This document shows positions 16,361 through 23,946 of a DNA stretch of 64,000 nt, one piece after another (positions within the stretch are counted from its first letter, which is position 1; each line of letters begins with the position of its first letter). This DNA is from Lysobacter sp. 5GHs7-4 (GTDB lineage: Bacteria > Pseudomonadota > Gammaproteobacteria > Xanthomonadales > Xanthomonadaceae): the NCBI RefSeq assembly GCF_021284765.1, contig NZ_CP089924.1:3614001-3678000 (forward strand). The letters run 5' to 3'. The notes beneath the pieces are model-generated. The model was not told where the DNA came from. It saw only the letters and a list, made by a program, of their open reading frames with translations, and made no database searches. Made by a program: the position numbers and the translations under genes.

Positions 16361-18286
16361 ATGGCCGACGACGACGTCCGCGACGAGATCGTGACCCAGA
16401 TGGGCCTGATGCTGACCCAGATGAAGGGCCTGCGCGGCACGCTGGATCAGGTCGCCCAGGCGACCACGCGCTACGCCGGCTTCGCGTTCGCCGAAGCGTT
16501 CACGCCCGGCGGCCGCTTCGGCGCGCCGCCGATGCGCGGCGGCGCCTTGCTGGTGCACGTCAGCAACTTGCGCGACCTGGTCGCCAGCAGCGGCATCGGC
16601 GGCTTCTTCGAAGGCCTGCTGGGCGGCATCGGCCGCTTCTTCGGCGGCCTGTTCGGAGGATTGATCGGCGGCACCATCGCCGGCGTGACGCTGCCGCTGA
16701 TGATCTGGAAGATCGAATCCATCGTCTCCAAGCTGCAGGACATCCTGGTCCGGCTGGGCATAGGCGGGAAAAAACCCGACACGGGCAAGAAAGGCAAAGG
16801 CAAGGCGACCACGCCGACCGAAGCCGTCAGCGAACCCGACCCTACCGCGACGGTCGCCGGCGCGCCGCTCACCGATCAGATCGGCGAACTGCGCGACATC
16901 CTGGACCTGCTGACCGGCCTGTTCGAAGCCGCGGGCAGCGGCGGCGGCGGCGGCGGCACGCGCGCCCAGGAACGCCTGCAAGCCTCGCTGACTCCGCAGC
17001 AGGAGCGCTGGATGGCGCTGCTGCGCTCGGTCGAGAACATCGTCGGCGGCGTCACCCGCATCGTCAACGGCCTGATCATCCTGGTGCCGATGGTGGTGGG
17101 CAGCCTGGCGCTGCTGTTCGACAAGCTGGATACGTTCAAGCTGGCCATCGTCGAGATCCTGCAGTTCCTGGTGCGCAACGTATTGCTGTTGCGCGGCGTG
17201 GTGCTGGTGACGGTGTTCGACCTGCTGGGCGTGGTCGCGCGCCTGGCCGCGGGTCTGGCCCAGGTCATAGGCGAAATGCTGCAGGGCATTCTGACCAGCC
17301 TGTTCGACATCGCCGGCACGGTGCTGGAGGGCGCGCTGGCGGTGTTCCAGTTCCTCGCCGGCGGCCTGCAACGCGTCGTCAACGGCATGCTGCGCTGGCT
17401 GGTGGACACCTTGTTCATCGCCCTGGCGCGCTTCGGCGACCTGCGCGTGTTCCGCCTGATCACCCACCTGATCCAGGTGATGCCGGCGGTGCTGCCGCCG
17501 CTGTACGAACTGCTGCGCAACAAGGACATCGACCCCGCCACCGGCTCGCCGATCAGCGCGCCGCTTACCTCCACCCAGTTGTCCGACCTCAGCGCCGCCG
17601 CGCGCTTGCCGCTGCCGCCACCGGTCACCGCGTCCACGGCGCTGCCTTCGTCGCTGCTGCCGGCCATGCCCGATCCGGCCGCGCTGGTCGCGCCGCCGGC
17701 GGCGCTGGCGACCTTGCGCGCGCAGATGAACGACCTGCGCACCGGCCTGCTGGACGGCGTGCAGGCGCTCACCGGCAGCGTCGCCACCGGTTTCGCCGCC
17801 TTGTCGGCGCGCTTCGACTCGATGATCTCCACCGAGCTGGACCGCAGCCGCAGCGACTACGCCGCCAACCTGGAAGCGGTGCGCGCGCGCTCGACCGAGT
17901 TCGCCGCCGCCTTCGCCGAAGCCGAACGCGCGGTGCGCGAACGCCCCGAAACCGGCATGGAGGCGATCGCGACCGCGTACGAGCAATGGCTCGCCGGCAG
18001 CGGTTTGCGCACCCTGCTGGACCAGATCACCGCGCAGTTCTCCTCCACCGCGGCCACCGCCGGCGACTCGATCCCCGGCCGCATCGTCGGCGAGGCGGTC
18101 GACCGCCCGCGCGCCTCGATCGAAATCCAGGAAGTGATCATCGACCTGACCGCCGCCACCGTCGCCACCGGCGACGACGCGGTCGCGGCGCTGCCCGCGC
18201 CGGAAGTGCTGTACGCGCAGTTGCTGGCCTACCAGCGCGAGCTGGCCCAGCGCGGCTCCGACGACCCCGCCCTGATCACCGCCTGA
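16361..18286 (+). CDS. Tape-measure-like hydrophobic protein 3 with glycine-zipper segment
   Basis: A 641-residue protein. After about 75 soluble residues comes a glycine-zipper hydrophobic stretch (IGGFFEGLLGGIGRFFGG, then LFGGLIGGTIAGV; about 79-109) of the kind that inserts into membranes. A Lys-rich linker, a poly-Gly run (about 195) and long hydrophobic helices (about 230-350: LIILVPMVVGSLALLF, VLLLRGVVLVTVFDLLGVVA) follow, then a Pro-rich hinge and coiled-coil-like C-terminal helices. YEQWLAGSGL is shared with the preceding protein. It ends 24 bp before the Afp7-like gene. The best guess is a tube-packed membrane-active or length-control protein; unproven. Confidence 0.7.
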   Translation: MADDDVRDEIVTQMGLMLTQMKGLRGTLDQVAQATTRYAGFAFAEAFTPGGRFGAPPMRGGALLVHVSNLRDLVASSGIGGFFEGLLGGIGRFFGGLFGGLIGGTIAGVTLPLMIWKIESIVSKLQDILVRLGIGGKKPDTGKKGKGKATTPTEAVSEPDPTATVAGAPLTDQIGELRDILDLLTGLFEAAGSGGGGGGTRAQERLQASLTPQQERWMALLRSVENIVGGVTRIVNGLIILVPMVVGSLALLFDKLDTFKLAIVEILQFLVRNVLLLRGVVLVTVFDLLGVVARLAAGLAQVIGEMLQGILTSLFDIAGTVLEGALAVFQFLAGGLQRVVNGMLRWLVDTLFIALARFGDLRVFRLITHLIQVMPAVLPPLYELLRNKDIDPATGSPISAPLTSTQLSDLSAAARLPLPPPVTASTALPSSLLPAMPDPAALVAPPAALATLRAQMNDLRTGLLDGVQALTGSVATGFAALSARFDSMISTELDRSRSDYAANLEAVRARSTEFAAAFAEAERAVRERPETGMEAIATAYEQWLAGSGLRTLLDQITAQFSSTAATAGDSIPGRIVGEAVDRPRASIEIQEVIIDLTAATVATGDDAVAALPAPEVLYAQLLAYQRELAQRGSDDPALITA

Positions 18287-18309
18287 GCCCACGGAACCGG
18301 AGACGCGCC

Positions 18310-19053
18310 ATGGCCTACGGATACCTCGCCTGCTGGAACAGCCTGCCGCCGCTGGTGTTCCGCTTCCAGTTCAATCCCGAGTCGCTGACCGAGAAGCGCG
18401 GCTACAAGTACACCGACGTCGAAAACTTCGGCAACTGGGCCTTCGACAAGACCTCGGCCGCGCTCAGCGCCAGCCAACCCTGGTACGTGAAGCTGGCCAC
18501 CGCGCCGGCCGGCGCATTGGAGGACTTGAAGGAATTCGGTCCGCAGCTGGTGCGCACGCATCCGCTGGAAGCCGGCTGCGGCGAGCCGCGCACCTTCGCC
18601 CTGGACTTCGTGCTCGACGGCGCGGTGCGCCCGGAAGGCGCGACCTCCGACGTGGGCAACCTTTACGACGGCGACATCTCGCCCGATCTGGCCCTGCTGC
18701 GCTCCTTCGTCAATCCCGGCGTGGACGTGGGCAGCCTGGTCGAATGGATCAGCAGCGGCTTCGAGAAAACCTTCTCGCCGCCGCTGTGCACGCTGATCTA
18801 CGGCGGCATCAACACCGACTGCGTGATGGAAAACCTCAGCATCAAGATCACCCGCTTCAACGCCGACACCTCGCCGGCGCGCGCGGAGATCAGCGTCAGC
18901 CTCAAGCAGCAGACCAAGGCGATCTCGCCGCTGGTGGAAACCATCGAACGCTACGTCAACGTCGCCCGCACCATGGGCCGCTCCGGCTACGGCATGGACT
19001 ACGTCAACGTGCTGCCGGGCGCGTCCGTCATCAAACACATCTTCGATCTCTGA
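18310..19053 (+). CDS. CIS tube/baseplate protein (Afp7-like)
   Basis: A 247-residue protein; ATG 18310 follows GGAG by 7 nt. The opening pattern, LVFRFQFNPESLTEKRGYKY, is the hallmark of the contractile-injection-system tube protein (Afp7 N-terminal domain) that links tube to baseplate hub, usually paired with a LysM domain. Here the LysM part is a separate gene 13 bp downstream, so the common Afp7 fusion is split into two reading frames. Further motifs such as ARAEISVSLKQQTKA fit the family. Confidence 0.88.
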   Translation: MAYGYLACWNSLPPLVFRFQFNPESLTEKRGYKYTDVENFGNWAFDKTSAALSASQPWYVKLATAPAGALEDLKEFGPQLVRTHPLEAGCGEPRTFALDFVLDGAVRPEGATSDVGNLYDGDISPDLALLRSFVNPGVDVGSLVEWISSGFEKTFSPPLCTLIYGGINTDCVMENLSIKITRFNADTSPARAEISVSLKQQTKAISPLVETIERYVNVARTMGRSGYGMDYVNVLPGASVIKHIFDL

Positions 19054-19066
19054 GGAGCAAGCGCGC

Positions 19067-19387
19067 ATGCCCGTTTCCGCACGATCGCGTTACGCCCGAA
19101 TGGCGCCGATGCAGGCCCCCGACGCCGACGGCGAGCCGCGCACCGCGCTGCCGATCCGCCGCCACGAGGGCGTGCCGGCCAGTTCGGCGCGTTACGCGCA
19201 CCTGGTCACCGGCGCCGAATCGCTGGAATACCTGGCCTGGCGTTACCAGGGCTCCAGCGAAGGCTGGTGGCGTCTGGCCGACGCCAATCCGCTGCGCTTC
19301 CCGCTGGAATGGCGCCCGGGCGACAAGCTCGACGTCGCTTCCGGCGGCAGCGCGCCGGGCCTGGTCGAACGCGACCGTCGCTTCTGA
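19067..19387 (+). CDS. LysM-domain baseplate protein
   Basis: A 106-residue protein behind GAGGAG. Residues 45-90 are LysM-like (LVTGAESLEYLAWRYQGSS, WWRLADANPLRFPLEWRPGDKL), matching the tail LysM domains (gpX, Afp7 C-terminus) that sit on the hub of contractile tails rather than wall-binding LysM. It follows the Afp7-like gene by 13 bp and precedes the gpD-like hub by 9 bp, the canonical order. Confidence 0.88.
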   Translation: MPVSARSRYARMAPMQAPDADGEPRTALPIRRHEGVPASSARYAHLVTGAESLEYLAWRYQGSSEGWWRLADANPLRFPLEWRPGDKLDVASGGSAPGLVERDRRF

Positions 19388-19396
19388 GGACCGGTC

Positions 19397-20518
19397 ATGA
19401 GCGACAGCCGCCAGCCGTACAAGCGCGTGCACCTGCAGGGCATCGACATCAGCGCCAACGTGCGCAGTGCCGAGGTCGAGGACAACGATCGCCTGATCGA
19501 CAAGGCGGTGGTGGTGCTCAACGACCCCAACGGCAGCGGCAGCGAAGCGCCGCGCGAGGGCAACACGCTGCTGGTGGACCTGGGCTGGGGCGAGAATCAC
19601 GCGGTCATGTTCGAGGGCGAGGTCACCCAGATCGCCAACGCGGCCGCCGGCTGCAATCCCAAGCAGCTGACCATCACCGCGCTGGACCTGTCGTACCGGA
19701 TCCGCAAGCGTCCGTTCCGCGCCACCCATCACGTCGGCTCGCTGAGCTCGATCCTGCGCACCATCGTCACCCGCGAGCCCACCACCGGCATCGCCGTAGG
19801 CCAGATCGAACCCAGCCCGGACCCGGAGTTCACCGAGGCCGCGCCGTTGCGCCAGACCACGCAGAACGACTGGGATTTCATCGTGCTGCTGGCGCGGCGC
19901 TACAACTGCCGCGCCTTCGTCGAGTACAACGGCGGTGCGTCCAAGTTCTACTTCATTCCGATCGCGCGCCTTACCGAGGGCGAGGCCATGGGCACCCTGG
20001 CCGCCACCGGCATGGCCGGGCGCATCACCCGCTTCTCCTACGAGCGCACCGCCAGCTCGGCCTCGCCGCGACGCACCACCGCGGCGGTGGACCCGCTGAC
20101 CGGCGACACCGTCACCACCACCGCGCCGCCGGCGCCCGCCGAACCCGCGCACGCGCCCAGCGAGACCGTGGCCGAAGCCGGCGGCGCGCCGCTGGACAGC
20201 GCCTTGAGCGTCGCCGCCGAAGCCACCGAAACGCCGCAGAGCCAGCGCCCGGAAACCTTCACCCCCGGCACGCCCTCCAGCGCCGCGCGCGCCACCAGCG
20301 ACGCCGCCCAGGACCCGACCATGGCGCTGGGCTTCACTGCCCGCGGCGCCTGCGTGGGCACGGTGATGTTGCGCGCCAAGGGCGCGGTCGACGTCACCGG
20401 CATCAGCGGCTGGGGCGCGGGCCGCTGGTACGTGCGCAAGGTCAAGCACACGGTGCGCACCTCGTCCGGCGGCGGCATGTCGCCGGGCTACACCTCCGAA
20501 TTCGAGCTCACCCGTTAG
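19397..20518 (+). CDS. gpD/VgrG-N-like baseplate hub protein (Afp8 N-terminal part)
   Basis: A 373-residue hub protein of the phage late-control-D family. It has KRVHLQGIDISANVRSAEVED at the start, LTITALDLSYRIRKRPF in the middle and NDWDFIVLLARRYNCRAFVEYN, a stretch typical of gp27/gpD/VgrG. A low-complexity Thr/Ala/Pro/Glu linker (about 215-300) separates this from a final strand-rich segment. gpD trimers form the base of the spike on which gpV/VgrG sits; here the spike is the next gene, so Afp8 is split in two. Confidence 0.85.
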   Translation: MSDSRQPYKRVHLQGIDISANVRSAEVEDNDRLIDKAVVVLNDPNGSGSEAPREGNTLLVDLGWGENHAVMFEGEVTQIANAAAGCNPKQLTITALDLSYRIRKRPFRATHHVGSLSSILRTIVTREPTTGIAVGQIEPSPDPEFTEAAPLRQTTQNDWDFIVLLARRYNCRAFVEYNGGASKFYFIPIARLTEGEAMGTLAATGMAGRITRFSYERTASSASPRRTTAAVDPLTGDTVTTTAPPAPAEPAHAPSETVAEAGGAPLDSALSVAAEATETPQSQRPETFTPGTPSSAARATSDAAQDPTMALGFTARGACVGTVMLRAKGAVDVTGISGWGAGRWYVRKVKHTVRTSSGGGMSPGYTSEFELTR

Positions 20519-20525
20519 GACCCGC

Positions 20526-21320
20526 ATGAACGCCATTCACCGCCACGCCGAACGCTGGTACGGCAAGTACAGCGGCACCGTCACCGCCAACGAAGACGAC
20601 GACCAGCAAGGCTGCGTCATGGTCACGGTGCCCAGCATTTTCGGCGCCGAACTGGCGGTCAAGGCGCGGCCCTGCTTCCCGTACGGCCACTTCTTCGTGC
20701 CGCCGGTGGGGGCCAAGGTGTGGGTCGAGTTCGAAGGCGGCGACCCCGAGTTTCCGATCTGGGTCGGCACCTGGTACCCGAAGACGGCGACGCCGCAGGA
20801 GAGCCGCGTGTCGCCGCCGGACAACCGCGTGATCCAGACCGCCAGCGGCCACACCATCGAGCTCAACGACACCGACGACAAAGCGCGCGTGGTGATCCGC
20901 CACAAGGACAACTCCTTCCTCGCCATCGACGACAAGGGCAGCGTGGTGGTGTCCAACAAGAGCGGTTCGACGCTCTACCTCAACGCCGACAAGGGCGAGG
21001 CCTCGCTGATGTCCGAGCAGGGCCACGTGCTGGCGATGAACGCCGACGGCGTGGTGCTGATGAACAAGGACGGCGCCAGCCTCGACCTCACCGGCGACAC
21101 CGTGCGCATCACCGCCGCCAACATCCTGCTGGAAGGCACCACGGTGTCGGTGGGCAGCGGCGCCAGCGAACCGACCTTGCTGGCCAAGCAGTTCGACATC
21201 CTGTGGAAGCAGTTCATGTTCCACACCCACCCTTCGGCGATGGGCCCGACCGGTCCGGCCACGCCGCCGGCCTTGCTGGTGCCGCAGCAGCACTTCAGCG
21301 CTTCGGTGCTGGTGAAGTGA
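20526..21320 (+). CDS. gpV/VgrG-like spike protein with OB-fold
   Basis: A 264-residue baseplate-V-type protein. The OB-fold is near residues 15-85 (YSGTVTANEDDDQQGCVMVTVP, FVPPVGAKVWVEFEGGDPEF, IWVGTWYPK). A repetitive beta-helix region follows (IELNDTDDKARVVIRH, LYLNADKGEASL, VVLMNKDGASLDLTGD) that would form the trimeric spike. The C-terminus carries a HTHPSAMGPTGPA motif of the gp5/baseplate type. It sits on the gpD hub (gene 7 bp upstream). No lysozyme domain is seen. Confidence 0.9.
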   Translation: MNAIHRHAERWYGKYSGTVTANEDDDQQGCVMVTVPSIFGAELAVKARPCFPYGHFFVPPVGAKVWVEFEGGDPEFPIWVGTWYPKTATPQESRVSPPDNRVIQTASGHTIELNDTDDKARVVIRHKDNSFLAIDDKGSVVVSNKSGSTLYLNADKGEASLMSEQGHVLAMNADGVVLMNKDGASLDLTGDTVRITAANILLEGTTVSVGSGASEPTLLAKQFDILWKQFMFHTHPSAMGPTGPATPPALLVPQQHFSASVLVK

Positions 21321-21333
21321 GGAGCGCGCACGC

Positions 21334-21690
21334 ATGAGCCGTTGCACCTTCCCCGAGCTGCCGATCCCGCTGTCGCTGCCGCCGTTGCCGCCGCTGCCGG
21401 TGCCGCCGTCGCTGCCGAGCATGCCCGCGCTGCCGGCCTTGCCGTCGTTGCCGGGCCTGACCCTGCCGACGCTGCCGATCGCGATCAGCTTGCCGCCGCT
21501 GCCGCCGTTGCCGGTGCCGCCGTCGCTGCCGTCGCTGCCGGAACTGCCGGCCTTGCCCGATCTGCCGGGCCTGACCCTGCCGACGCTGCCGATCGCGATC
21601 ACTTTGCCGCCGTTGCCGCCGTTGCCGATTCCGCCCGCGCTGCCTGCGCTGCCGGCCCTGCCCACCCTGCCGCCCTGCCCCCTGGACTGA
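21334..21690 (+). CDS. Proline/leucine tandem-repeat protein in the spike-tip position
   Basis: A 118-residue protein of almost only Leu and Pro with period-3 motifs (LPxLPPLP). Three copies of a roughly 38-residue unit can be seen, each with an LP-P-L-PPLPPLP core and, in copies 2 and 3, a GLTLPTLPIAI lead-in. Single Cys residues lie near each end (MSRC..., ...PPCPLD). GAGGAG lies 9 nt before ATG. It occupies the place between spike (gpV) and gp25 where eCIS usually encode the PAAR tip. A polyproline-II, three-sided rod capping or extending the spike is a plausible guess; no family is known to me. Confidence 0.75.
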   Translation: MSRCTFPELPIPLSLPPLPPLPVPPSLPSMPALPALPSLPGLTLPTLPIAISLPPLPPLPVPPSLPSLPELPALPDLPGLTLPTLPIAITLPPLPPLPIPPALPALPALPTLPPCPLD

Positions 21691-21694
21691 CGCC

Positions 21695-21940
21695 ATGGCC
21701 CTGGACCGCAACACGCTGGAATCGACGCTGGCCGCCACGCTGCGCACCAATTTCCAAAAGGGCGTGAACGAGGAATGGAGCGGCGACGACGCCGCCAACG
21801 CGATGGCCAAGGCGATCGCCGATGTGGTGCACGCCTACGTCAGCGCCGCGCGCGTGACCGGTGTGGCTTCGCAAGTACGTGATAACGGCAACGCGGTCAT
21901 AGGAACCGCCACCCAGACCGGCGATGTCGGACTGAGCTGA
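21695..21940 (+). CDS. Small hypothetical baseplate-region protein
   Basis: An 81-residue protein, ATG 4 bp after the Pro/Leu gene stop, with no obvious Shine-Dalgarno, suggesting translational coupling. It starts with helices (LESTLAATLRTNF) and ends with strand-like AARVTGVASQVRDNGNAVIG. Small proteins of this shape accompany spike and gp25 genes in phage-like baseplates, but I cannot name the family. Confidence 0.7.
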   Translation: MALDRNTLESTLAATLRTNFQKGVNEEWSGDDAANAMAKAIADVVHAYVSAARVTGVASQVRDNGNAVIGTATQTGDVGLS

Positions 21941-21954
21941 GGAGCATCGACGAC

Positions 21955-22314
21955 ATGGACAACGTCATGGGTTTCGCTTTTCCTTTCGCCCTGAGCGATG
22001 GCGGCGTGCAGCGCGCCAACGGCCAGGACAAGATCCGCCAGAACATCCGCGCGCTGCTGGCCACGCGTTTCGGCGAGCGCGTGATGTTGCGCGAATACGG
22101 CACCCGCATCCATTCGCTGGTGCACGACCCCAACGACGAGGTCATGGCCACCCTGGTCAAGCGCCAGTTGCAGGAATGCCTGCTGGCCTGGGAACCGCGC
22201 GTGCTGGTCACCAACGTTTCCTTCGAACGCCGCGAGGCCGAGCTGTACGTGCGCCTCGACTACACCCACACCAGCGAACCCAGCACGGATTCCCTGCTGG
22301 TTCCGCTGGCCTGA
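21955..22314 (+). CDS. gp25/GPW baseplate wedge protein (Afp9-like)
   Basis: A 119-residue lysozyme-related baseplate protein of the GPW/gp25 family: FPFALSDGG near the N-terminus, DKIRQNIRALLATRFGERVMLREYG (the family core, here quoted in part) and LLVPLA at the end. It nucleates sheath assembly at the baseplate in T4, T6SS and eCIS. It is preceded by GAGGAG and followed 17 bp later by baseplate J, the standard order. Confidence 0.93.
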   Translation: MDNVMGFAFPFALSDGGVQRANGQDKIRQNIRALLATRFGERVMLREYGTRIHSLVHDPNDEVMATLVKRQLQECLLAWEPRVLVTNVSFERREAELYVRLDYTHTSEPSTDSLLVPLA

Positions 22315-22331
22315 GCAAGGAGCGTCCGATC

Positions 22332-23936
22332 ATGGCCGTCACCGATCCCTCGCCCCCGGCGATCGACTACACCAACAAGGACTACGCATCGCTGCGTCGC
22401 GCCATGCTCGACCTGGCGCGCCTGCGCCTGCCGGAATGGACCGACCACACGCCGTCCGACCTGGGCGTGGTGCTCACCGACATGGTCGCCTATGTCGGCG
22501 ACGTGATCCTGTACTACCAGGACCGCATCGCCAGCGAACTGTTTCCGGGCACCGCGCGCGAACGCCGCAGCGTGCTGCAGCTGCTGCGTCTGGTCGGCTA
22601 CGACCCGACGCCGCCGCTGCCGGCGCGCGCCGATCTGCTGCTGACCTTCTCGGTGCCGGTGGGCCCGGCGGTGATCGTGATCCCCAGCGGCGCGCAGTTC
22701 ATCGCCAGCCAGCCCAGCGACGATCCGCCGACCTTCGAATACCTCGGCCCGGCGCTGTCGATCGATCTGCACTCGGATCAGGTGCTGCCCGGCGCGGTCG
22801 CGGGCCAGGCCCAGTTCGTGCTGCCGGTGTCGCACAGCCGCAGCCTGCCGCCGACCTTGCTGGGCTCGTCCAGCGGCGAGCCCAACCAGAGCTTCCGCCT
22901 GCCGCACAAGCCGCCGATCCTGGAAAGCCTGATCGTCGAAGTCGACGAAGGCGCGGGCTGGGTGCGTTGGGACCGGCGCGACAACTTCCTCTACAGCACC
23001 GGCCCCGACGGCCGCACCCTGCTGTCCACGCGCGACTCGCGCGACTACATCTGCCAGTTCGACGAGAACGACGCCTGCAGCATCTTGTTCGGCGACAACG
23101 TGTTCGGACGCGTGCCGCCGCGCGGAACCAACAACGTGCGCGCCACCTGCCGTGTCGGCGGCGGCGTGCGCGCAAACGTCGGCGCCAACACCATCACCCG
23201 CGCGGTGACGGTGCTGCCCAACCTGCTGGCGGTGACCAACCCGGCCCCGGCCGCGGGCGGCAGCGAGGCGGAGAGCAGCGAGATCGCGGTGCGCAACGGG
23301 CCCATGGTCTACCGCAGCGGCCGCCGCGCGGTCACGCCCGACGACTGCGTCGCGCTGGCCCATCACGCCGGCGGCGTGGCCAAGGCGCGCGCGCGCAGCC
23401 GCAACTGGAACCAGATCGACTTGATCGTCGCCCCGCAGGGCGACAGCTGGCGGCCGGTGCCCGAAGCGCTGCGCACCGCCTTGCTGGCCTACTTCGAGGA
23501 CAAGCGCATGGCCGGCACGCAGCTGCGCGTGCTCGACGCCAGCCCGGCACCGGTGGCGATCGCCATGACGGTGCGCTACGACGCGCGCTACCAGGCCGAT
23601 CCGCTGCGCCAGCAGATCGCCGACACCGTCGCGCGCTACCTCGCCTACGACGCCGTCGACTTTGGCCAGGCGCTGTACCCCAGCGATCTGTTCGCGCTGA
23701 TCGAAGCCATACCCGGCGTGCTGTCGCTGGACATCTACCGCTTCAACCGCGCCGACCAGCCGGCCTCCACCCTGGACGAGGACCTGCGCCGTTACGACCT
23801 GCCGTCGATGGCCGAGCTGCCCGACTTCATCCGCAACGCGCTGATCTCGCGCAGCGCGGTCGCCAGCCGCGTCGATGTCGGTCCTTACGAGCTGCCGGTG
23901 CTGTCGCAGCTCGAACTCAGCCTGCAGATAGGTTGA
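22332..23936 (+). CDS. Baseplate J/gp6-like assembly protein (Afp11-like)
   Basis: A 534-residue wedge protein; ATG 22332 follows AAGGAG. The start IDYTNKDYASLRRAMLDLAR and WTDHTPSDLGVVLTDMVAYV are diagnostic of putative baseplate-assembly proteins of eCIS. DACSILFGDNVFGRVPPRG and the C-terminal YQADPLRQQIADTVARYLAY match the baseplate-J core that forms the wedge with gpI and gp25. Length is in the normal range. Confidence 0.92.
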   Translation: MAVTDPSPPAIDYTNKDYASLRRAMLDLARLRLPEWTDHTPSDLGVVLTDMVAYVGDVILYYQDRIASELFPGTARERRSVLQLLRLVGYDPTPPLPARADLLLTFSVPVGPAVIVIPSGAQFIASQPSDDPPTFEYLGPALSIDLHSDQVLPGAVAGQAQFVLPVSHSRSLPPTLLGSSSGEPNQSFRLPHKPPILESLIVEVDEGAGWVRWDRRDNFLYSTGPDGRTLLSTRDSRDYICQFDENDACSILFGDNVFGRVPPRGTNNVRATCRVGGGVRANVGANTITRAVTVLPNLLAVTNPAPAAGGSEAESSEIAVRNGPMVYRSGRRAVTPDDCVALAHHAGGVAKARARSRNWNQIDLIVAPQGDSWRPVPEALRTALLAYFEDKRMAGTQLRVLDASPAPVAIAMTVRYDARYQADPLRQQIADTVARYLAYDAVDFGQALYPSDLFALIEAIPGVLSLDIYRFNRADQPASTLDEDLRRYDLPSMAELPDFIRNALISRSAVASRVDVGPYELPVLSQLELSLQIG

Positions 23937-23946
23937 GGAGACCGGC

